64,000 nt of DNA. Source: Methylorubrum populi (lineage in GTDB: Bacteria; Pseudomonadota; Alphaproteobacteria; Rhizobiales; Beijerinckiaceae). Under the pieces are notes generated by a model. That model worked only from the letters and a program-made list of their open reading frames with translations, had not been told where the DNA came from and searched no databases. The stretch is from NCBI RefSeq assembly GCF_002355515.1, contig NZ_AP014809.1:2008501-2072500 (forward strand), written 5' to 3'. Within the stretch, counting starts at the first letter, position 1, and every line of letters starts with the position of its first letter. Both the position numbers and the translations under genes were made by a program. Positions 8,956 through 18,288 of the stretch are shown piece after piece.

Positions 8956-9321
8956 TCAGGAGGCGCCGCGATAGCAGCGGATCTCCGCCTCGGCCTGGGC
9001 ACGGCGCAGGTCGGCCACCTTGTCGTCGAACATCTTGGTCGACTTGAACGCCGTGGTGCGCTGTCCGATGCCCTGGCGCATCGAGAGGATGGTGCTCGCC
9101 TGCACGTACTTGTCGTAGGGCAGGATCGAGGCGAGGGCGTCGAGGGAGCAGGAGCACTTCTCCAGCGCCTCGCGGGTCTGGCCGTTGGCGGCCATGCAGC
9201 CGAACACGTAATCGGCCCGGGCGTCGGTCGGATAATCGTTTTCCTCGGCGCGCGCCGGCGCGGCAAGGAGAGCCGCCGCCAGCGCCGCGGCGAGTGCGGC
9301 CTCAGGAATCCTTCTGGTCAT
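8956..9321 (-). CDS. Small exported protein, unknown, downstream of pqqE
   Basis: A 121-residue protein with a long alanine-rich signal peptide ending A-R-A-E, then a compact soluble domain containing four cysteines, two of them in C-S-C-S. The start at 9321 has a good AGAGAGG site; it overlaps the preceding gene by 20 bases. No family recognised. Operon position after pqqE and its neighbour suggests a periplasmic role connected with PQQ enzymes, but nothing in the sequence proves it. Confidence 0.75.
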   Translation of the reverse strand: MTRRIPEAALAAALAAALLAAPARAEENDYPTDARADYVFGCMAANGQTREALEKCSCSLDALASILPYDKYVQASTILSMRQGIGQRTTAFKSTKMFDDKVADLRRAQAEAEIRCYRGAS

Positions 9322-10030
9322 AATCGAGCCTCTCTTCGAGGAGTTCGCCGCCATCGGCCTTCAGGGTCCGCGCCTCGAGCGAGACGATCTCGCCCGGAAC
9401 CTCCGGCGCGACGACGAAGGTGTAGGTGGTGGTTTCGAAACCGCGCATCCGCTCGGTCAGCGGGTCGCCCTCGAAGGGCTTCATCTCGACGCGCCAGCCC
9501 TCGACCTTGCGGCCCTTGAAATCGATCTGGACCGGCGTGACCGTCGCCTTCTCGCGCAGGCCCTTGCGGATCGCGTTCTTGATGTAGCGCGGGTTGGCCT
9601 CGAGCAGGCCGGCGAGACCCTTCAGGTGGTTCTCCAGGAACAGGCTCAGCACGGGATTGCCGGCCATGTCCGTGAAGGGACCCGCCGGGACACGGTTGCC
9701 GCCGGAAAACATCTGCACCCGGATATCGCGGCTCTCGGCGCTCTTGCCGGGCTCGACCGTGAGCTTGATCGCGTCGTTGAGCGGCGGACCGTAGGGACCT
9801 TTCACGATCCCGCTGCGGCGCAGGTAGTCGTAGGTCAGCGTGCTGCCGGGCGTCGTGTTCTTCATCTGCGGCTGCTCGAAGAGCAGGTCGCCGGCATTCG
9901 GCGCCGCAGCCTTGGCTGTGTCCTTGGCCGCCGGTGCGGTGTCCGAGGCCGCCCAGGCGAAGGGCGTGGTCGCGAGAAGCGTCGTCGAGAGAGCCGCCGC
10001 GAGGGTGGCTGCCAGGATAGTCCGTCTCAA
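9302..10030 (-). CDS. Exported protein of unknown function after pqqE
   Basis: A TTG start at 10030, overlapping the pqqE stop, yields 242 residues with a signal peptide (two arginines, hydrophobic core, A-W-A-A). No ATG or GTG gives as good a fit. The mature part is acidic near the start, then a soluble domain with many basic residues and the segment [10 protein letters not shown]. Not recognised. Tight linkage to pqqE and the next small exported gene indicates an operon of PQQ synthesis plus two periplasmic proteins. Confidence 0.75.
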   Translation of the reverse strand: MRRTILAATLAAALSTTLLATTPFAWAASDTAPAAKDTAKAAAPNAGDLLFEQPQMKNTTPGSTLTYDYLRRSGIVKGPYGPPLNDAIKLTVEPGKSAESRDIRVQMFSGGNRVPAGPFTDMAGNPVLSLFLENHLKGLAGLLEANPRYIKNAIRKGLREKATVTPVQIDFKGRKVEGWRVEMKPFEGDPLTERMRGFETTTYTFVVAPEVPGEIVSLEARTLKADGGELLEERLDYDQKDS

Positions 10031-11181
10031 AGGGGTGCCTTTTCGCTCAGGGGGTTTTGCACATTCGTCCCGATGCTGCGGTATATATAATCGGGCGGGT
10101 TCTCGGCAGCCTCTTCCTTGGCAAGATCCCGCATTTTCGCGTGAAGCGGCGAGAGCGAGCAGGCCGGATCGGTGTTGGCGGCATCGCCGGTGAGCGCCAG
10201 CGCCTGGCAGCGGCAGCCGCCCCAATCCTTCTCGCGCCGGTCGCAGGAGCGGCAGGGCTCCTTCATCCAAGACGTGCCGCGATAGGCGGCGAAGGCGGGC
10301 GATTTCGTCCAGATGTCGCCGAGCGAGTGGTCGCCGACATACCAGAATTCGAGGCCGGGAATCGTCTCGGCGGCGTGGCAGGGCAGCACCTTGCCCTGCG
10401 GCGTCACGTTCATCAGTTTGCGGCCCCAGCCGCCGGCGCAGGCCTTCGGATACTTGGCGTAGTAGTCCGGCACCACGAGGTCGATGACGAGCTGGCCCTT
10501 GAGGCGCTCGCGGGCGGCCTCGACGATGCGGATCGACTCGTCGACCTGGCGCTTGTCGGGCATCAGGGCGGCGCGGTTGACGTAGGCCCAGCCGTAATAC
10601 TGGGTGTGGGCCACTTCCAGCCGCTTGGCGCCGAGCTTGACCGCGAGATCGATGAAGCCCGGCACCTCGTGGATGTTGCCGCGGTGGATCACCGAATTCA
10701 GCGTCAGCGGTAGGCCGAGTTCGGTGACGCGGGCGGCGAACTGCATTTTCTGAGGTTGCGCGTTCTTGAGGCCGCCGATCTTCTCGGCGTTCTGCGCGTC
10801 GACGCCCTGCACCGAGAGCTGCACGTGGTCGAGGCCGGCATCGTAGAGCGCGTCGAGCTTGGCCAGCGCACCTCCGACGCCGGAGGTGATCAGGTTCGAG
10901 TAGAGGCCGAGTTCGGCGCATTTGGCCGTGATCTCGACGATGTCGTTGCGGGCGGTCGGCTCACCGCCCGAGAGATGGACGTGCAGCACGCCGAGCCCCG
11001 CCGCCTCCGTCAGCACCCGCAGCCAGGTCTGTGTGTCGAGCTCGGCCGAGCGCCGGTCGAGCTCCAGCGGATTCGAGCAGTAGGGACAGCGCAGCGGGCA
11101 GCGGTGGGTCAGCTCGGCGAGCAGACCCACGGGCGCCGGAATCACGTCCGCGGGAGAGGGGGCGGGGGTCGGTGCATTCAT
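10027..11181 (-). CDS. pqqE: PQQ biosynthesis radical SAM enzyme PqqE
   Basis: A 384-residue radical S-adenosylmethionine enzyme. The first cluster motif C-P-L-R-C-P-Y-C fits CX3CX2C near residues 27-34; a C-terminal SPASM region holds further cysteines ([12 protein letters not shown]). With PqqD as carrier it links glutamate and tyrosine of PqqA by a carbon-carbon bond, the first committed step. The ATG overlaps the pqqCD stop by four bases, so translation is coupled. Confidence 0.97.
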   Translation of the reverse strand: MNAPTPAPSPADVIPAPVGLLAELTHRCPLRCPYCSNPLELDRRSAELDTQTWLRVLTEAAGLGVLHVHLSGGEPTARNDIVEITAKCAELGLYSNLITSGVGGALAKLDALYDAGLDHVQLSVQGVDAQNAEKIGGLKNAQPQKMQFAARVTELGLPLTLNSVIHRGNIHEVPGFIDLAVKLGAKRLEVAHTQYYGWAYVNRAALMPDKRQVDESIRIVEAARERLKGQLVIDLVVPDYYAKYPKACAGGWGRKLMNVTPQGKVLPCHAAETIPGLEFWYVGDHSLGDIWTKSPAFAAYRGTSWMKEPCRSCDRREKDWGGCRCQALALTGDAANTDPACSLSPLHAKMRDLAKEEAAENPPDYIYRSIGTNVQNPLSEKAPL

Positions 11182-12281
11182 CGCTCCAGAACCCTTTTCT
11201 GTGCGAGACCGGCCAGCATCGGGAGGATGTCGGCCTCGATGACGGCCGGATCGGCATCGTAGGTCTGGCCCAGGGTGTGGGCGATCTGCGAGACCGTGTT
11301 CTGGCCGTCGACGAGCTTGAGGACCGCGACGGCGTTGTCGTCGAGATCGAAGGTGCGCTCGGGCGCGAGCAGCACATGCTTGTTGCGGACCTCGTCGAAG
11401 CGCAGGCGCACGCCGCGGGGCAGGCGCGGCACGTCGCTGCCCGAGAAGGCCGCGGGCTGGGCCGTCGGCGTCGCGGCGGGGCCGGGCTCGGCGGGGGCGT
11501 TCTCGGTGACGAGGCCCTCGCCCGGCTGCCACGCATCCGGCGGCACCATGCCGGGGGAGACGTAGGCGAAGTAGAGCGCATCGAGCTGCGTCCAGAGCAC
11601 GTTGCACTTGAAGGTCAACGCGTCCATGGCCGCCCGCTGCATCTCGGGCGTGGTGGCGTGCCGCTTGACGTAGTCGAGGGCGAAATCGGCGTCGCGCGGG
11701 GCCTGGGTCAGCCGCTTGTCGAAATAGGCCAGCGTCTCCTTGGTGATGAAGTCGTAGTTCTTCAGCATCCCGGCGACGCGCTCGGAGATGATCGTCGGCG
11801 AGAACATCTCGGTGAGCGAGGAGGCGATCGCCTCGAGCAGGCTCCGCTCGGAAACGAAGTGGACGTAGGCATCGACAGAGAAGCGGGTCGCCGACAGGAT
11901 GCCCTGGGTGGAGAGCACGTAGTCGCGCGCGAAGCCGACGCCCTCGGCGAGCTTGAGCCAGCGCTCGATGCCGCCGTCGCCCTCATGGTCGCCGTCGTGG
12001 TCGACGATCCGCTGGCGCCAGATCCGGCGCAGCTGCGCATCCGGCAGGCGGGCCAGCAGCGCGGCATCCTTCACCGGGATCATCGCCTGATAATAGTAGC
12101 GGTTGAGCGCCCAGGCGCGGACCTGATCCTTCGAGAGCTTGCCGTCGTGCAGCAGCCGGTGGAACGGGTGGAGGTTGTGGTAGCGCCGGGCGCCGATATC
12201 GCGCAGCGCCGCCTCAAGCTCCTCGTGGCTCAGCAGGCGCTGGCCGGCTTCCGGGACGGGCGGCGGGAATTGGGCGGTCAT
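11178..12281 (-). CDS. pqqCD: Fused PqqC-PqqD protein
   Basis: A 367-residue fusion. Residues 1 to about 245 form PqqC, the cofactor-free oxidase that performs the last eight-electron oxidation and ring closure; the H-P-F-H-R-L-L-H region and R-W-L-K-L are typical. A proline and alanine rich linker follows, then a PqqD domain of about 90 residues ([13 protein letters not shown] start) that binds the PqqA peptide for PqqE. This fusion is known from Methylobacterium and Methylocella relatives and is normal here. Confidence 0.96.
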   Translation of the reverse strand: MTAQFPPPVPEAGQRLLSHEELEAALRDIGARRYHNLHPFHRLLHDGKLSKDQVRAWALNRYYYQAMIPVKDAALLARLPDAQLRRIWRQRIVDHDGDHEGDGGIERWLKLAEGVGFARDYVLSTQGILSATRFSVDAYVHFVSERSLLEAIASSLTEMFSPTIISERVAGMLKNYDFITKETLAYFDKRLTQAPRDADFALDYVKRHATTPEMQRAAMDALTFKCNVLWTQLDALYFAYVSPGMVPPDAWQPGEGLVTENAPAEPGPAATPTAQPAAFSGSDVPRLPRGVRLRFDEVRNKHVLLAPERTFDLDDNAVAVLKLVDGQNTVSQIAHTLGQTYDADPAVIEADILPMLAGLAQKRVLER

Positions 12282-12458
12282 GGCGTTCGGTCTCCCCGGC
12301 TTCGAGTCGCGTTTCCGATGTGGCTCGTTCGAGCTTTTCTAAATGGAGCCCCGCACCGGCCTGGGCAGGGCGAACACCGCGCGATTGTATCGTGCAAAAC
12401 ATATTCAGCCCGGCACTAAATTTCCAGGCCGGACGCTTCGCGCGGTTCCCGTGTCCGA
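12282..12458 (-). promoter_or_regulatory. Spacer between pqqB and pqqCD
   Basis: A 177-bp gap with no gene inside an otherwise tightly packed operon. On the minus strand a TACAAT hexamer is present near 12387-12392 without a clear -35 element. It may hold an internal promoter allowing pqqCD and pqqE to be transcribed separately from pqqAB. Confidence 0.35.
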
Positions 12459-13358
12459 TCAGAGATCGAGGGTCAGGCCGTCATGGGCCACGGTCCAGCC
12501 GCGCGCCTCGACACCAGCGCGCTCGGGCGAGTCCTCGACCAGGATCGGGTTGGTGTTGTTGATATGGATCAAAACCCGCCGGCCGATCTCGACATCGGCG
12601 AAGGAGGCGATGGAGCCGGTCTCGCCGTTGATCTGGATATGGCCCATGCGCCAGCCGGTCTTGGTGCCGACGCCGGCGCGGATCATGTCGTCGTCCTCCA
12701 GCACCGTGCCGTCGAACAGGAGCGCGTCGGCCCCCGCCACGCGGGCCTTCAACTCCTCGGTCACCCGGGCGCAGCCGGGGATGTAGGCGAGGCGCTTGCC
12801 CCCGGCCTCGATCATCGTGCCGACGGTGGTCTCGGTCTCGGCCCCGATCTCCATCGAGGCGTCCTCGAGCCAGAGCGGCACCTTGCCGGGCACGGAGAAC
12901 AGCGTGACCGAGAGGCCGGGCACCGGCTCGAAGGTCTCGTTGAGAGCGATCGTCTGGCGCTTCACGACGTCGGCGGCCATCACGTCGAAGACGCGATTGT
13001 CGGAGACGGAGGCTAGGATGCCGGGTGTGGCGTAGAGCGTGAAGGGCTGGCCCTCGCGCAGGGTCAGCAGGCCCGCGACGTGATCGACGTCGCCGTTGGT
13101 CAGCAGCACCGCGTGGATCGGCGAGTGGCGCAGACCCTCCCGCGGATGCATCTGCGGATTGGCCTGGATCTGCTGGCGGATGTCGGGGGAGGCATTGAGC
13201 AGGAGCCAGCGTTCCCCGTCGGGGGAGACCGCGATGCTCGACTGCGTGCGCGGCCTGACACGGGGATCGCCCGCCCAGGCCATGGAACAGATGGAGCAGC
13301 GGCAGTTCCACTGGGGAACGCCGCCGCCCGCCGCCGAGCCCAGGATCACGACATGCAT
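12459..13358 (-). CDS. pqqB: PQQ biosynthesis metallohydrolase PqqB
   Basis: A 299-residue member of the metallo-beta-lactamase fold. Family landmarks are the G-S-A-A-G-G-G-V-P-Q-W-N-C start, the C-x-C pair, S-P-D-I-R-Q-Q-I and the metal-site variant T-N-G-D-V-D-H-V-A-G. It hydroxylates the diamino-acid intermediate in PQQ synthesis. It starts 46 bp after pqqA. Confidence 0.96.
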   Translation of the reverse strand: MHVVILGSAAGGGVPQWNCRCSICSMAWAGDPRVRPRTQSSIAVSPDGERWLLLNASPDIRQQIQANPQMHPREGLRHSPIHAVLLTNGDVDHVAGLLTLREGQPFTLYATPGILASVSDNRVFDVMAADVVKRQTIALNETFEPVPGLSVTLFSVPGKVPLWLEDASMEIGAETETTVGTMIEAGGKRLAYIPGCARVTEELKARVAGADALLFDGTVLEDDDMIRAGVGTKTGWRMGHIQINGETGSIASFADVEIGRRVLIHINNTNPILVEDSPERAGVEARGWTVAHDGLTLDL

Positions 13359-13404
13359 GGTGAGAACCCGCTGATGCCCGCAACCCGACCCGGCTCAGAT
13401 CACC

Positions 13405-13494
13405 TTAGTTGAAGGTGTCGATCTCGGCCGACTCGTAGCTCGTGACTTCCATGCCGACGCAGATCTCGGAAACGATGGGGGCAGCCCACTTCAT
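13405..13494 (-). CDS. pqqA: PQQ precursor peptide PqqA
   Basis: A 29-residue ribosomal peptide starting M-K-W and containing the conserved glutamate and tyrosine, E16 and Y20, spaced E-V-T-S-Y, from which all PQQ carbons and nitrogens come. The start is behind a GAGGAGAGA ribosome site. First gene of the pqq operon. Upstream lie 234 non-coding bases and then mxbM. Confidence 0.97.
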   Translation of the reverse strand: MKWAAPIVSEICVGMEVTSYESAEIDTFN

Positions 13495-13728
13495 GGTGTC
13501 TCTCCTCGACTTTATGGAACGCCCGAACCCCTGATCCTGCTTCATTAAGAGGATCGTAAGATACTGGCGACGCACTCGTTTTCGCACGCCGGAGGTATAT
13601 CGCCAATTCCGGTCCCGCCCGCAAGAGCCAGCTTGCCGTTTCTTCCCAAGTTCAAGCCAAGTTCGCGTGAGCCGGGCGGTTAGACTTTCGTCGGAAGGCG
13701 GGTTGCCGGAGCGAAATGCCGCGGGGCG
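13495..13728 (-). promoter_or_regulatory. pqqA promoter region
   Basis: Non-coding between mxbM and pqqA, less GC-rich than the genes. On the minus strand TATACC at 13594-13599 is a possible -10 element; no good -35 is present, which fits an activator-dependent promoter. A direct repeat that could bind an OmpR-family regulator lies about 47 bases upstream of that -10. Confidence 0.45.
13646..13664 (-). promoter_or_regulatory. Direct repeat GAACTTGG with 11-bp period, possible MxbM site
   Basis: Two perfect GAACTTGG copies start 11 bp apart on the minus strand, one helical turn. Tandem half-sites at this spacing are characteristic of OmpR/PhoB-type response regulators, and the gene just upstream encodes one (MxbM). 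Binding is inference. Confidence 0.45.
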
Positions 13729-14436
13729 TCAGTGGCGGAAATCCTGGCCGCGCAGGTCGAGCATGAAGCCCTTGCCCCGCACCGTAACGATGACCGGGCC
13801 GCCGAGCCGCACGAAATCCGAGAGCTTCGAGCGCAGGTAGCCGACATAGACATCGACCACGTTCAGCGAGAGGCCGCCCTGGCCCGCCCAGAGGCGGTCG
13901 AAGATCTCGCCGCGCGAGATCGGCCGGTTCACCTCCTGCATCAGCAGGGCGAGCAGCTCCGCCTCCCGCGGCGTGAGGCGGGCCGAGGCCTCGCCGAAGC
14001 TGACTTGGCGGATGTTGACGTCGAGGGTCAGCCGGCCGGCGGTGAAGACCGTGCGCGGCGTGTCGGCCTCGCGGCGGCGCAGCAGGTGGACCTGGAGCCG
14101 GGCCAGCAGCTCGTCGAACACGAACGGCTTTACGATGTAATCGTCGGCGCCGAGCGCCAGCCCCTCGGCCCGGTCGCGCACCTCGTCGCGGGCGCTCAGG
14201 AACAGGATCGCGCCGGGATAGCCGCCCTCGCGCAGCGATCGGCAGACGTCGTGTCCGGACCCGTCGGGCAGGGTGATGTCGAGCACCACCGCCTCCGGCG
14301 CGTCGTCGCGGGCGGCGCTGAGCGCGTCCTCGACCTGGCCGGCGACGCCGACGGAGAAGCCTTCCGCCTCCAGGCCGCGGGCGAGGATGCCGCGGATGTC
14401 GATGTCGTCCTCAACGATCAATACGCGCGTCGTCAT
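13729..14436 (-). CDS. mxbM: OmpR-family response regulator MxbM
   Basis: A 235-residue two-component regulator. The receiver domain (1-120) has the acidic pocket E-D-D, phosphoacceptor D53 in V-L-D-I-T-L-P-D-G and the conserved K in V-K-P-F. A linker leads to a C-terminal winged-helix DNA-binding domain (L-T-P-R-E-A-E-L-L-A-L-L). In M. extorquens MxbDM is needed for calcium-type methanol dehydrogenase expression and the xox/mxa switch; the assignment rests on family and on location just upstream of pqqA. Confidence 0.85.
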   Translation of the reverse strand: MTTRVLIVEDDIDIRGILARGLEAEGFSVGVAGQVEDALSAARDDAPEAVVLDITLPDGSGHDVCRSLREGGYPGAILFLSARDEVRDRAEGLALGADDYIVKPFVFDELLARLQVHLLRRREADTPRTVFTAGRLTLDVNIRQVSFGEASARLTPREAELLALLMQEVNRPISRGEIFDRLWAGQGGLSLNVVDVYVGYLRSKLSDFVRLGGPVIVTVRGKGFMLDLRGQDFRH

Positions 14437-16067
14437 GCGGCGCCGATCCTCTCATGTCCTGCCCCGGTCTGGTCTGATCCGACGCCGTCGTCGAGCGCGG
14501 GCAGGTCGAGGACCACCCGCGCGCCGCCATGCTCGGACTTGCCGAGACCGATCACGCCATCATGGCGTTCAACGACCCATCGCGCCAGAGCCAAGCCGAT
14601 GCCGAAGCCCGCCTCGCCGGACCGGGCTTCGCGGCGGAAGCGCTCGAACAGACCGTCGGCGTCCTCGGGAAAGCCGGGACCGTCGTCATCGATCGTGATG
14701 CGGGCACGATGCCCCTGAACGGTCGCCCGCCCGCTCAGGCCGACGGTGATGCGGCTCAGCCCGGTGGCGTGGCGCAGGGCGTTGTCGATCAGACTCTCGA
14801 CGACCTGGCGCAGCCATTCCGGATCGGCGCTGATCTCGATGTCGCGGTCGCCGGGCTCCAGCACCAGCTCGACCCGGCGTCGGGCGGCCTCGGAGCCGGC
14901 GCTGTCGACGGCGTCGCCGAGCACCGCCACCGCGCTCACGCTGCGCCGGTCGAGTTCGATCTGCCCGGATTCCGAGCGGGCGACGCGCAGGAGATCCTCC
15001 ACTCGCCGCTTGAGGCGCTGGGCGCGCTTGCGGATGGTGGCGAAGACGGGCCCGTGATCGACGGGCCGCCCGGCGGCGCGCTCGGCCGTGCGCTGGGCGA
15101 GATCGCACTCGCCGAGAATCACGGTGAGCGGCGTGCGCAGTTCGTGGCTGACATCCGCGAAGAAGCGGCGCCGGGAGCGGTCCACCATCTCCAGCCGGGC
15201 ATTGGCCGCGCGCAGGTCGGCGGTGCGGGCCTCCACCGTGTCCTCCAGGGCGGCGCGGTCGGCGGCGAGCCGCCCCTCGCGGCGGGCGAGCCGGGCGGCC
15301 ATTCGGTTGAAGTTCGCCACGAGAAGCCCGAGTTCGTCGCGGGTCTCGACCGAGAGGCGGGTATCGAGCGCGCCGCTGCCGACGGCGCCGGCCGCCCGGC
15401 GGATCTCCTCGATCCGCGCCAGGGTCGGCCGTGTCACCGAGCGGTAGAGAACCCCGACGAAGGCGAGCGCCAGCACCGCTGCCGCCAGTGCGGCGGCGGT
15501 CAGCCGGTGCGACAGGGTCGCGGCGGCCTCCGAGCCCGCATTCATGCTGCGCCGCTCGGCCTCGACCAACAGCGAGAGCGGCGGCCCGGTCATCGCACCG
15601 AAGGCGTTGAGGGCGCCCTGCATCGCGGTCTTACGCCGATCGGGATCGCTTTCCCGCCGTACCAGCGTGACCTGCCGATCGAGCATCGCTCGGGCCGCGC
15701 GCACATTGGCGAGCGGCCGGGTCCGCGCGACGTACTGGATCCGGTCCTCGAGGTTGGTACTGGTCGCCATGCCGGCGCCGAGGGCGTCGTCGACCCGGTT
15801 GAGCGCCTCGTCGACCCGGTCGCGGGTCACCGACAGGGCCTCGGGCGGCGCGTCCGGGTTGCCGATGCTCTCGATGGCGGCGAAGCCGTACTGCGCCAGC
15901 CGCCCAGACAATTCGGCGAGAAGCTCGAGCCGGTGCTGGGCGGCGAGCGTGCGGTCGATGACGTTCTCGGTCAGCCGGATCGACCACAGCACGCCGGCTG
16001 CCGCCAGCAGCGCGAGCAGCGCCGTGCCGCCGAGCAGCAGGGCGAACCGGACTTTCAGCGAGCGCAT
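14433..16067 (-). CDS. mxbD: Sensor histidine kinase MxbD
   Basis: A 544-residue inner-membrane kinase. Transmembrane segments lie near residues 8-28 and 190-210 and enclose a periplasmic sensor of about 160 residues; a HAMP domain follows, then a HisKA site F-F-A-D-V-S-H-E-L-R-T-P-L and a HATPase domain (D-N-A-L-R-H-A, D-D-G-P-G-F-P, F-G-I-G-L-A). The stop overlaps the mxbM start by four bases, so the pair is cotranslated. The periplasmic ligand is unknown. Confidence 0.85.
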   Translation of the reverse strand: MRSLKVRFALLLGGTALLALLAAAGVLWSIRLTENVIDRTLAAQHRLELLAELSGRLAQYGFAAIESIGNPDAPPEALSVTRDRVDEALNRVDDALGAGMATSTNLEDRIQYVARTRPLANVRAARAMLDRQVTLVRRESDPDRRKTAMQGALNAFGAMTGPPLSLLVEAERRSMNAGSEAAATLSHRLTAAALAAAVLALAFVGVLYRSVTRPTLARIEEIRRAAGAVGSGALDTRLSVETRDELGLLVANFNRMAARLARREGRLAADRAALEDTVEARTADLRAANARLEMVDRSRRRFFADVSHELRTPLTVILGECDLAQRTAERAAGRPVDHGPVFATIRKRAQRLKRRVEDLLRVARSESGQIELDRRSVSAVAVLGDAVDSAGSEAARRRVELVLEPGDRDIEISADPEWLRQVVESLIDNALRHATGLSRITVGLSGRATVQGHRARITIDDDGPGFPEDADGLFERFRREARSGEAGFGIGLALARWVVERHDGVIGLGKSEHGGARVVLDLPALDDGVGSDQTGAGHERIGAA

Positions 16068-16176
16068 GGTCTCCCTCTCCGCCGCAGCGGCGGCGGCCGG
16101 ACCATGTCACCGCCGGGGCGGGGTCTCAAGCCGGCTCGCATTGCCGGCTTGTCCCGGTCGGCCTTCCCCGTCCCGC

Positions 16177-16383
16177 CTACAGATCGTTCGGCAGGCTGCC
16201 CTTGGGCGCGCAGCGCCAGCTCTTCACGTGATAGTCCGGATGCTCTTCCTGCCACGCCGCCAGCGTGCTCTGCGAGTTGCGCAGGCACAGGAACGGATTC
16301 GGGTTGTCGTAGGACAGGTTGATCCGCTCGTCGTGGCATTGCGCCGGCTGGGCGATCAGGCAGACGGACAGGAGCAGGAACAT
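16177..16383 (-). CDS. Small exported protein, unknown
   Basis: A 68-residue protein: a signal peptide (M-F-L-L-L-S-V-C-L-I-A) with possible cleavage after A-Q-C-H or nearby, then about 48 residues with two cysteines (C-L and R-C-A-P-K) that could form a disulfide, and several aromatic residues. No family recognised. It stands alone between fhcC and mxbD; 16384-16532 holds no other gene. Confidence 0.6.
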   Translation of the reverse strand: MFLLLSVCLIAQPAQCHDERINLSYDNPNPFLCLRNSQSTLAAWQEEHPDYHVKSWRCAPKGSLPNDL

Positions 16384-16532
16384 GCGCGCGGCCTCGGCTC
16401 GGAGGAGAGCGCGGGCGGCACGACCCGGATCGGTGCCCCGCGCCCCGGTCCGAGGCAAGGTGGGAGGATCCGGCAGGCCGGCAAGTCATTTTTCTGCGAC
16501 TTGCCGACGGCGTTCGGAAAAATCGTGCCGGA

Positions 16533-17330
16533 TCAGGCCGGCACGAACAGTTCGCCCTTGCCGAGCGTCGCGAGGTCGCCCGAGTAGCGCCGCAGCGTGC
16601 CGCCGAGCAGGCCGGCCTGGGCCGCGCCGAGGCGCTTGAGGCTCTGGGCGAGCAGGCGGACGAAGACGAGGTCCGGCGTGCCGGTCTCGACGAAGGTCGG
16701 CAGCAGCGCGCCGTGGCCTCCGGCGATCAGGGTGCCGCGGCGCATGCCGTAGCCCGGATGGTCGCCGAGCGCGCCGGACACGACGATGGTGCCGGCGATC
16801 ATGCGCGAGGCGGTGTAAGCGCCGGCCGAGCCGGCCAGGATCAGGCCCTTGCGCATGCGGTCGCCGAGATGGTCGCCGGCCGCGCCCTTGATGATCAGCG
16901 TCGCGCCGTCGAGCCCGGCCTTGGCGGCGTAGACCGCGCCGCCGGCATGGTCGCCGGCATCGCCTTGAATCGTGATCGTGCCGCCGGTGGCGCCTGTGCC
17001 GGCATAGGGGCCGGCCGAGCCCGTCACCGTGAGCGTGCCCGCCGCCATGCCCTCGCCGAGGCGCTGGCCGACATCGCCCTCGACGCGGATCGAGCCTTGC
17101 GAGAGCGCCGCGCCCACCCGGTCGAGCCGGGACGAGCCGCCCTCGATCACGAGGCTGTCGGAGCCGTCGAGGGAGATCTCGAACGCGTCGCCGAGCGTCA
17201 GGCCGCGGCGGCTGGTGCCGATGGCAAGTTTGCCCGCCTCGGCCTCGGACAAGCCGCTCAGGGCGAGCGGAGTGATGTTGAGGAGATCGACCCGCTCCGG
17301 CAGATCACCGCGCAGTCTCAGCGTGCTCAT
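16533..17330 (-). CDS. fhcC: Formyltransferase/hydrolase complex subunit C
   Basis: A 265-residue protein homologous to formylmethanofuran dehydrogenase subunit C. It consists largely of repeated G-x-x-G-x strands (G-D-A-G-D-H, G-A-A-G-D-H, G-S-A-G) typical of the right-handed beta-helix of FmdC/GltS-C. In the Fhc complex it helps organise FhcA and FhcD, which turn formyl-H4MPT into formate through methylofuran. Start overlaps fhcD stop by four bases. Confidence 0.95.
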   Translation of the reverse strand: MSTLRLRGDLPERVDLLNITPLALSGLSEAEAGKLAIGTSRRGLTLGDAFEISLDGSDSLVIEGGSSRLDRVGAALSQGSIRVEGDVGQRLGEGMAAGTLTVTGSAGPYAGTGATGGTITIQGDAGDHAGGAVYAAKAGLDGATLIIKGAAGDHLGDRMRKGLILAGSAGAYTASRMIAGTIVVSGALGDHPGYGMRRGTLIAGGHGALLPTFVETGTPDLVFVRLLAQSLKRLGAAQAGLLGGTLRRYSGDLATLGKGELFVPA

Positions 17331-18262
17331 GCCGCGGGTTTCTCCAACAGATCGCGCAGGTGGTAGTGGTGCCGGCCGAGATTGCCGCCGTAATTGCCGG
17401 CGGTGACGGCCACGAGCCCGTACTTGGCGCCGATCTCGGTGGCGGCGTGGAGCGCCGCGCGCATCGACTCGGCGACGCCTTGCGAGGTCAGGGCGTCGAT
17501 CACGATCTCCAGCACCACGCCGCATTCCGGCGGCAGCGCCGAGCCGGCCCGACCTTTGAGCGTCGGGCAATAGGCGTCGTTGGTCGAGGCCATCATGCCC
17601 TTGGTGCGGCCGCCGACCTTCGAGCCGGAGCGGACGATGCCGCCGGGGAAGGGCAGGATCGCGCCGGGGACGGCTTTCGCCGCCTCGACCGCGATCTCGG
17701 CGACGATCAGCGTGTCGGCGTGCTTGCGGCCGAGGAACAGCAGGTTGCCGCCGCCCACCGCGCCGTCGACGGCCCGGGTCGAATCCTCGCACAGGAACTC
17801 GCCGTCCATGACGGGGATGCGCCAGTAGCGGCGCATCTTGCCCTGCGCGTCCGGCAGCCGCTTGGCGACGGCGAAGCCATCACCGAAATAGCGGATCGCG
17901 CCGCCGAGCTTGATCTTGGTCGGGCCCTCGACGCCGGCGTAGCAGGCTGTGCCGGGGCAGGTGAGGATGCACTGGCCGACCCGCTTGAGCAGCTGATCCT
18001 TCAGCCCGTTCGGCTCGAAGCCGAACAGCAGGATGCGCACGCCGGGGCGTCCGTCCGGCGTCTCGTCGGGCGACAGCTCGGCGTCGATGCCGGCCTCGGC
18101 GCCGCAGCCGATCACCGAGGTGGCGAAGCCCGTCATCACCGTCGCCGCGATCATCGCCCATTTCGGCGTGTCGTTGGTGACGATGATCGCGGTGCCCGCG
18201 ACGTCGAAGGCTTCGGCGAAGGTGTCCTCGACCTTGATGCCGTTGAGGATGAGGTCGCTCAT
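17327..18262 (-). CDS. fhcD: Formylmethylofuran:H4MPT formyltransferase (Fhc subunit D)
   Basis: A 311-residue homologue of archaeal Ftr. It starts M-S-D-L-I-L-N-G-I-x-V-E-D-T-F-A-E-A-F, the family N-terminus, and keeps the C-P-G-T-A-C-Y and G-D-G-F regions. It moves the formyl group from H4MPT to methylofuran in the cytoplasm. It lies 26 bases after fhcA. Confidence 0.96.
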   Translation of the reverse strand: MSDLILNGIKVEDTFAEAFDVAGTAIIVTNDTPKWAMIAATVMTGFATSVIGCGAEAGIDAELSPDETPDGRPGVRILLFGFEPNGLKDQLLKRVGQCILTCPGTACYAGVEGPTKIKLGGAIRYFGDGFAVAKRLPDAQGKMRRYWRIPVMDGEFLCEDSTRAVDGAVGGGNLLFLGRKHADTLIVAEIAVEAAKAVPGAILPFPGGIVRSGSKVGGRTKGMMASTNDAYCPTLKGRAGSALPPECGVVLEIVIDALTSQGVAESMRAALHAATEIGAKYGLVAVTAGNYGGNLGRHHYHLRDLLEKPAA

Positions 18263-18288
18263 CGATTTCGTCCCATCACCCTCGCCCA

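Noticed and set aside
11178..12281. Assembly error joining pqqC and pqqD
   Set aside because: The C-D fusion is known in methylotrophic alphaproteobacteria and the linker is a normal proline/alanine-rich tether.
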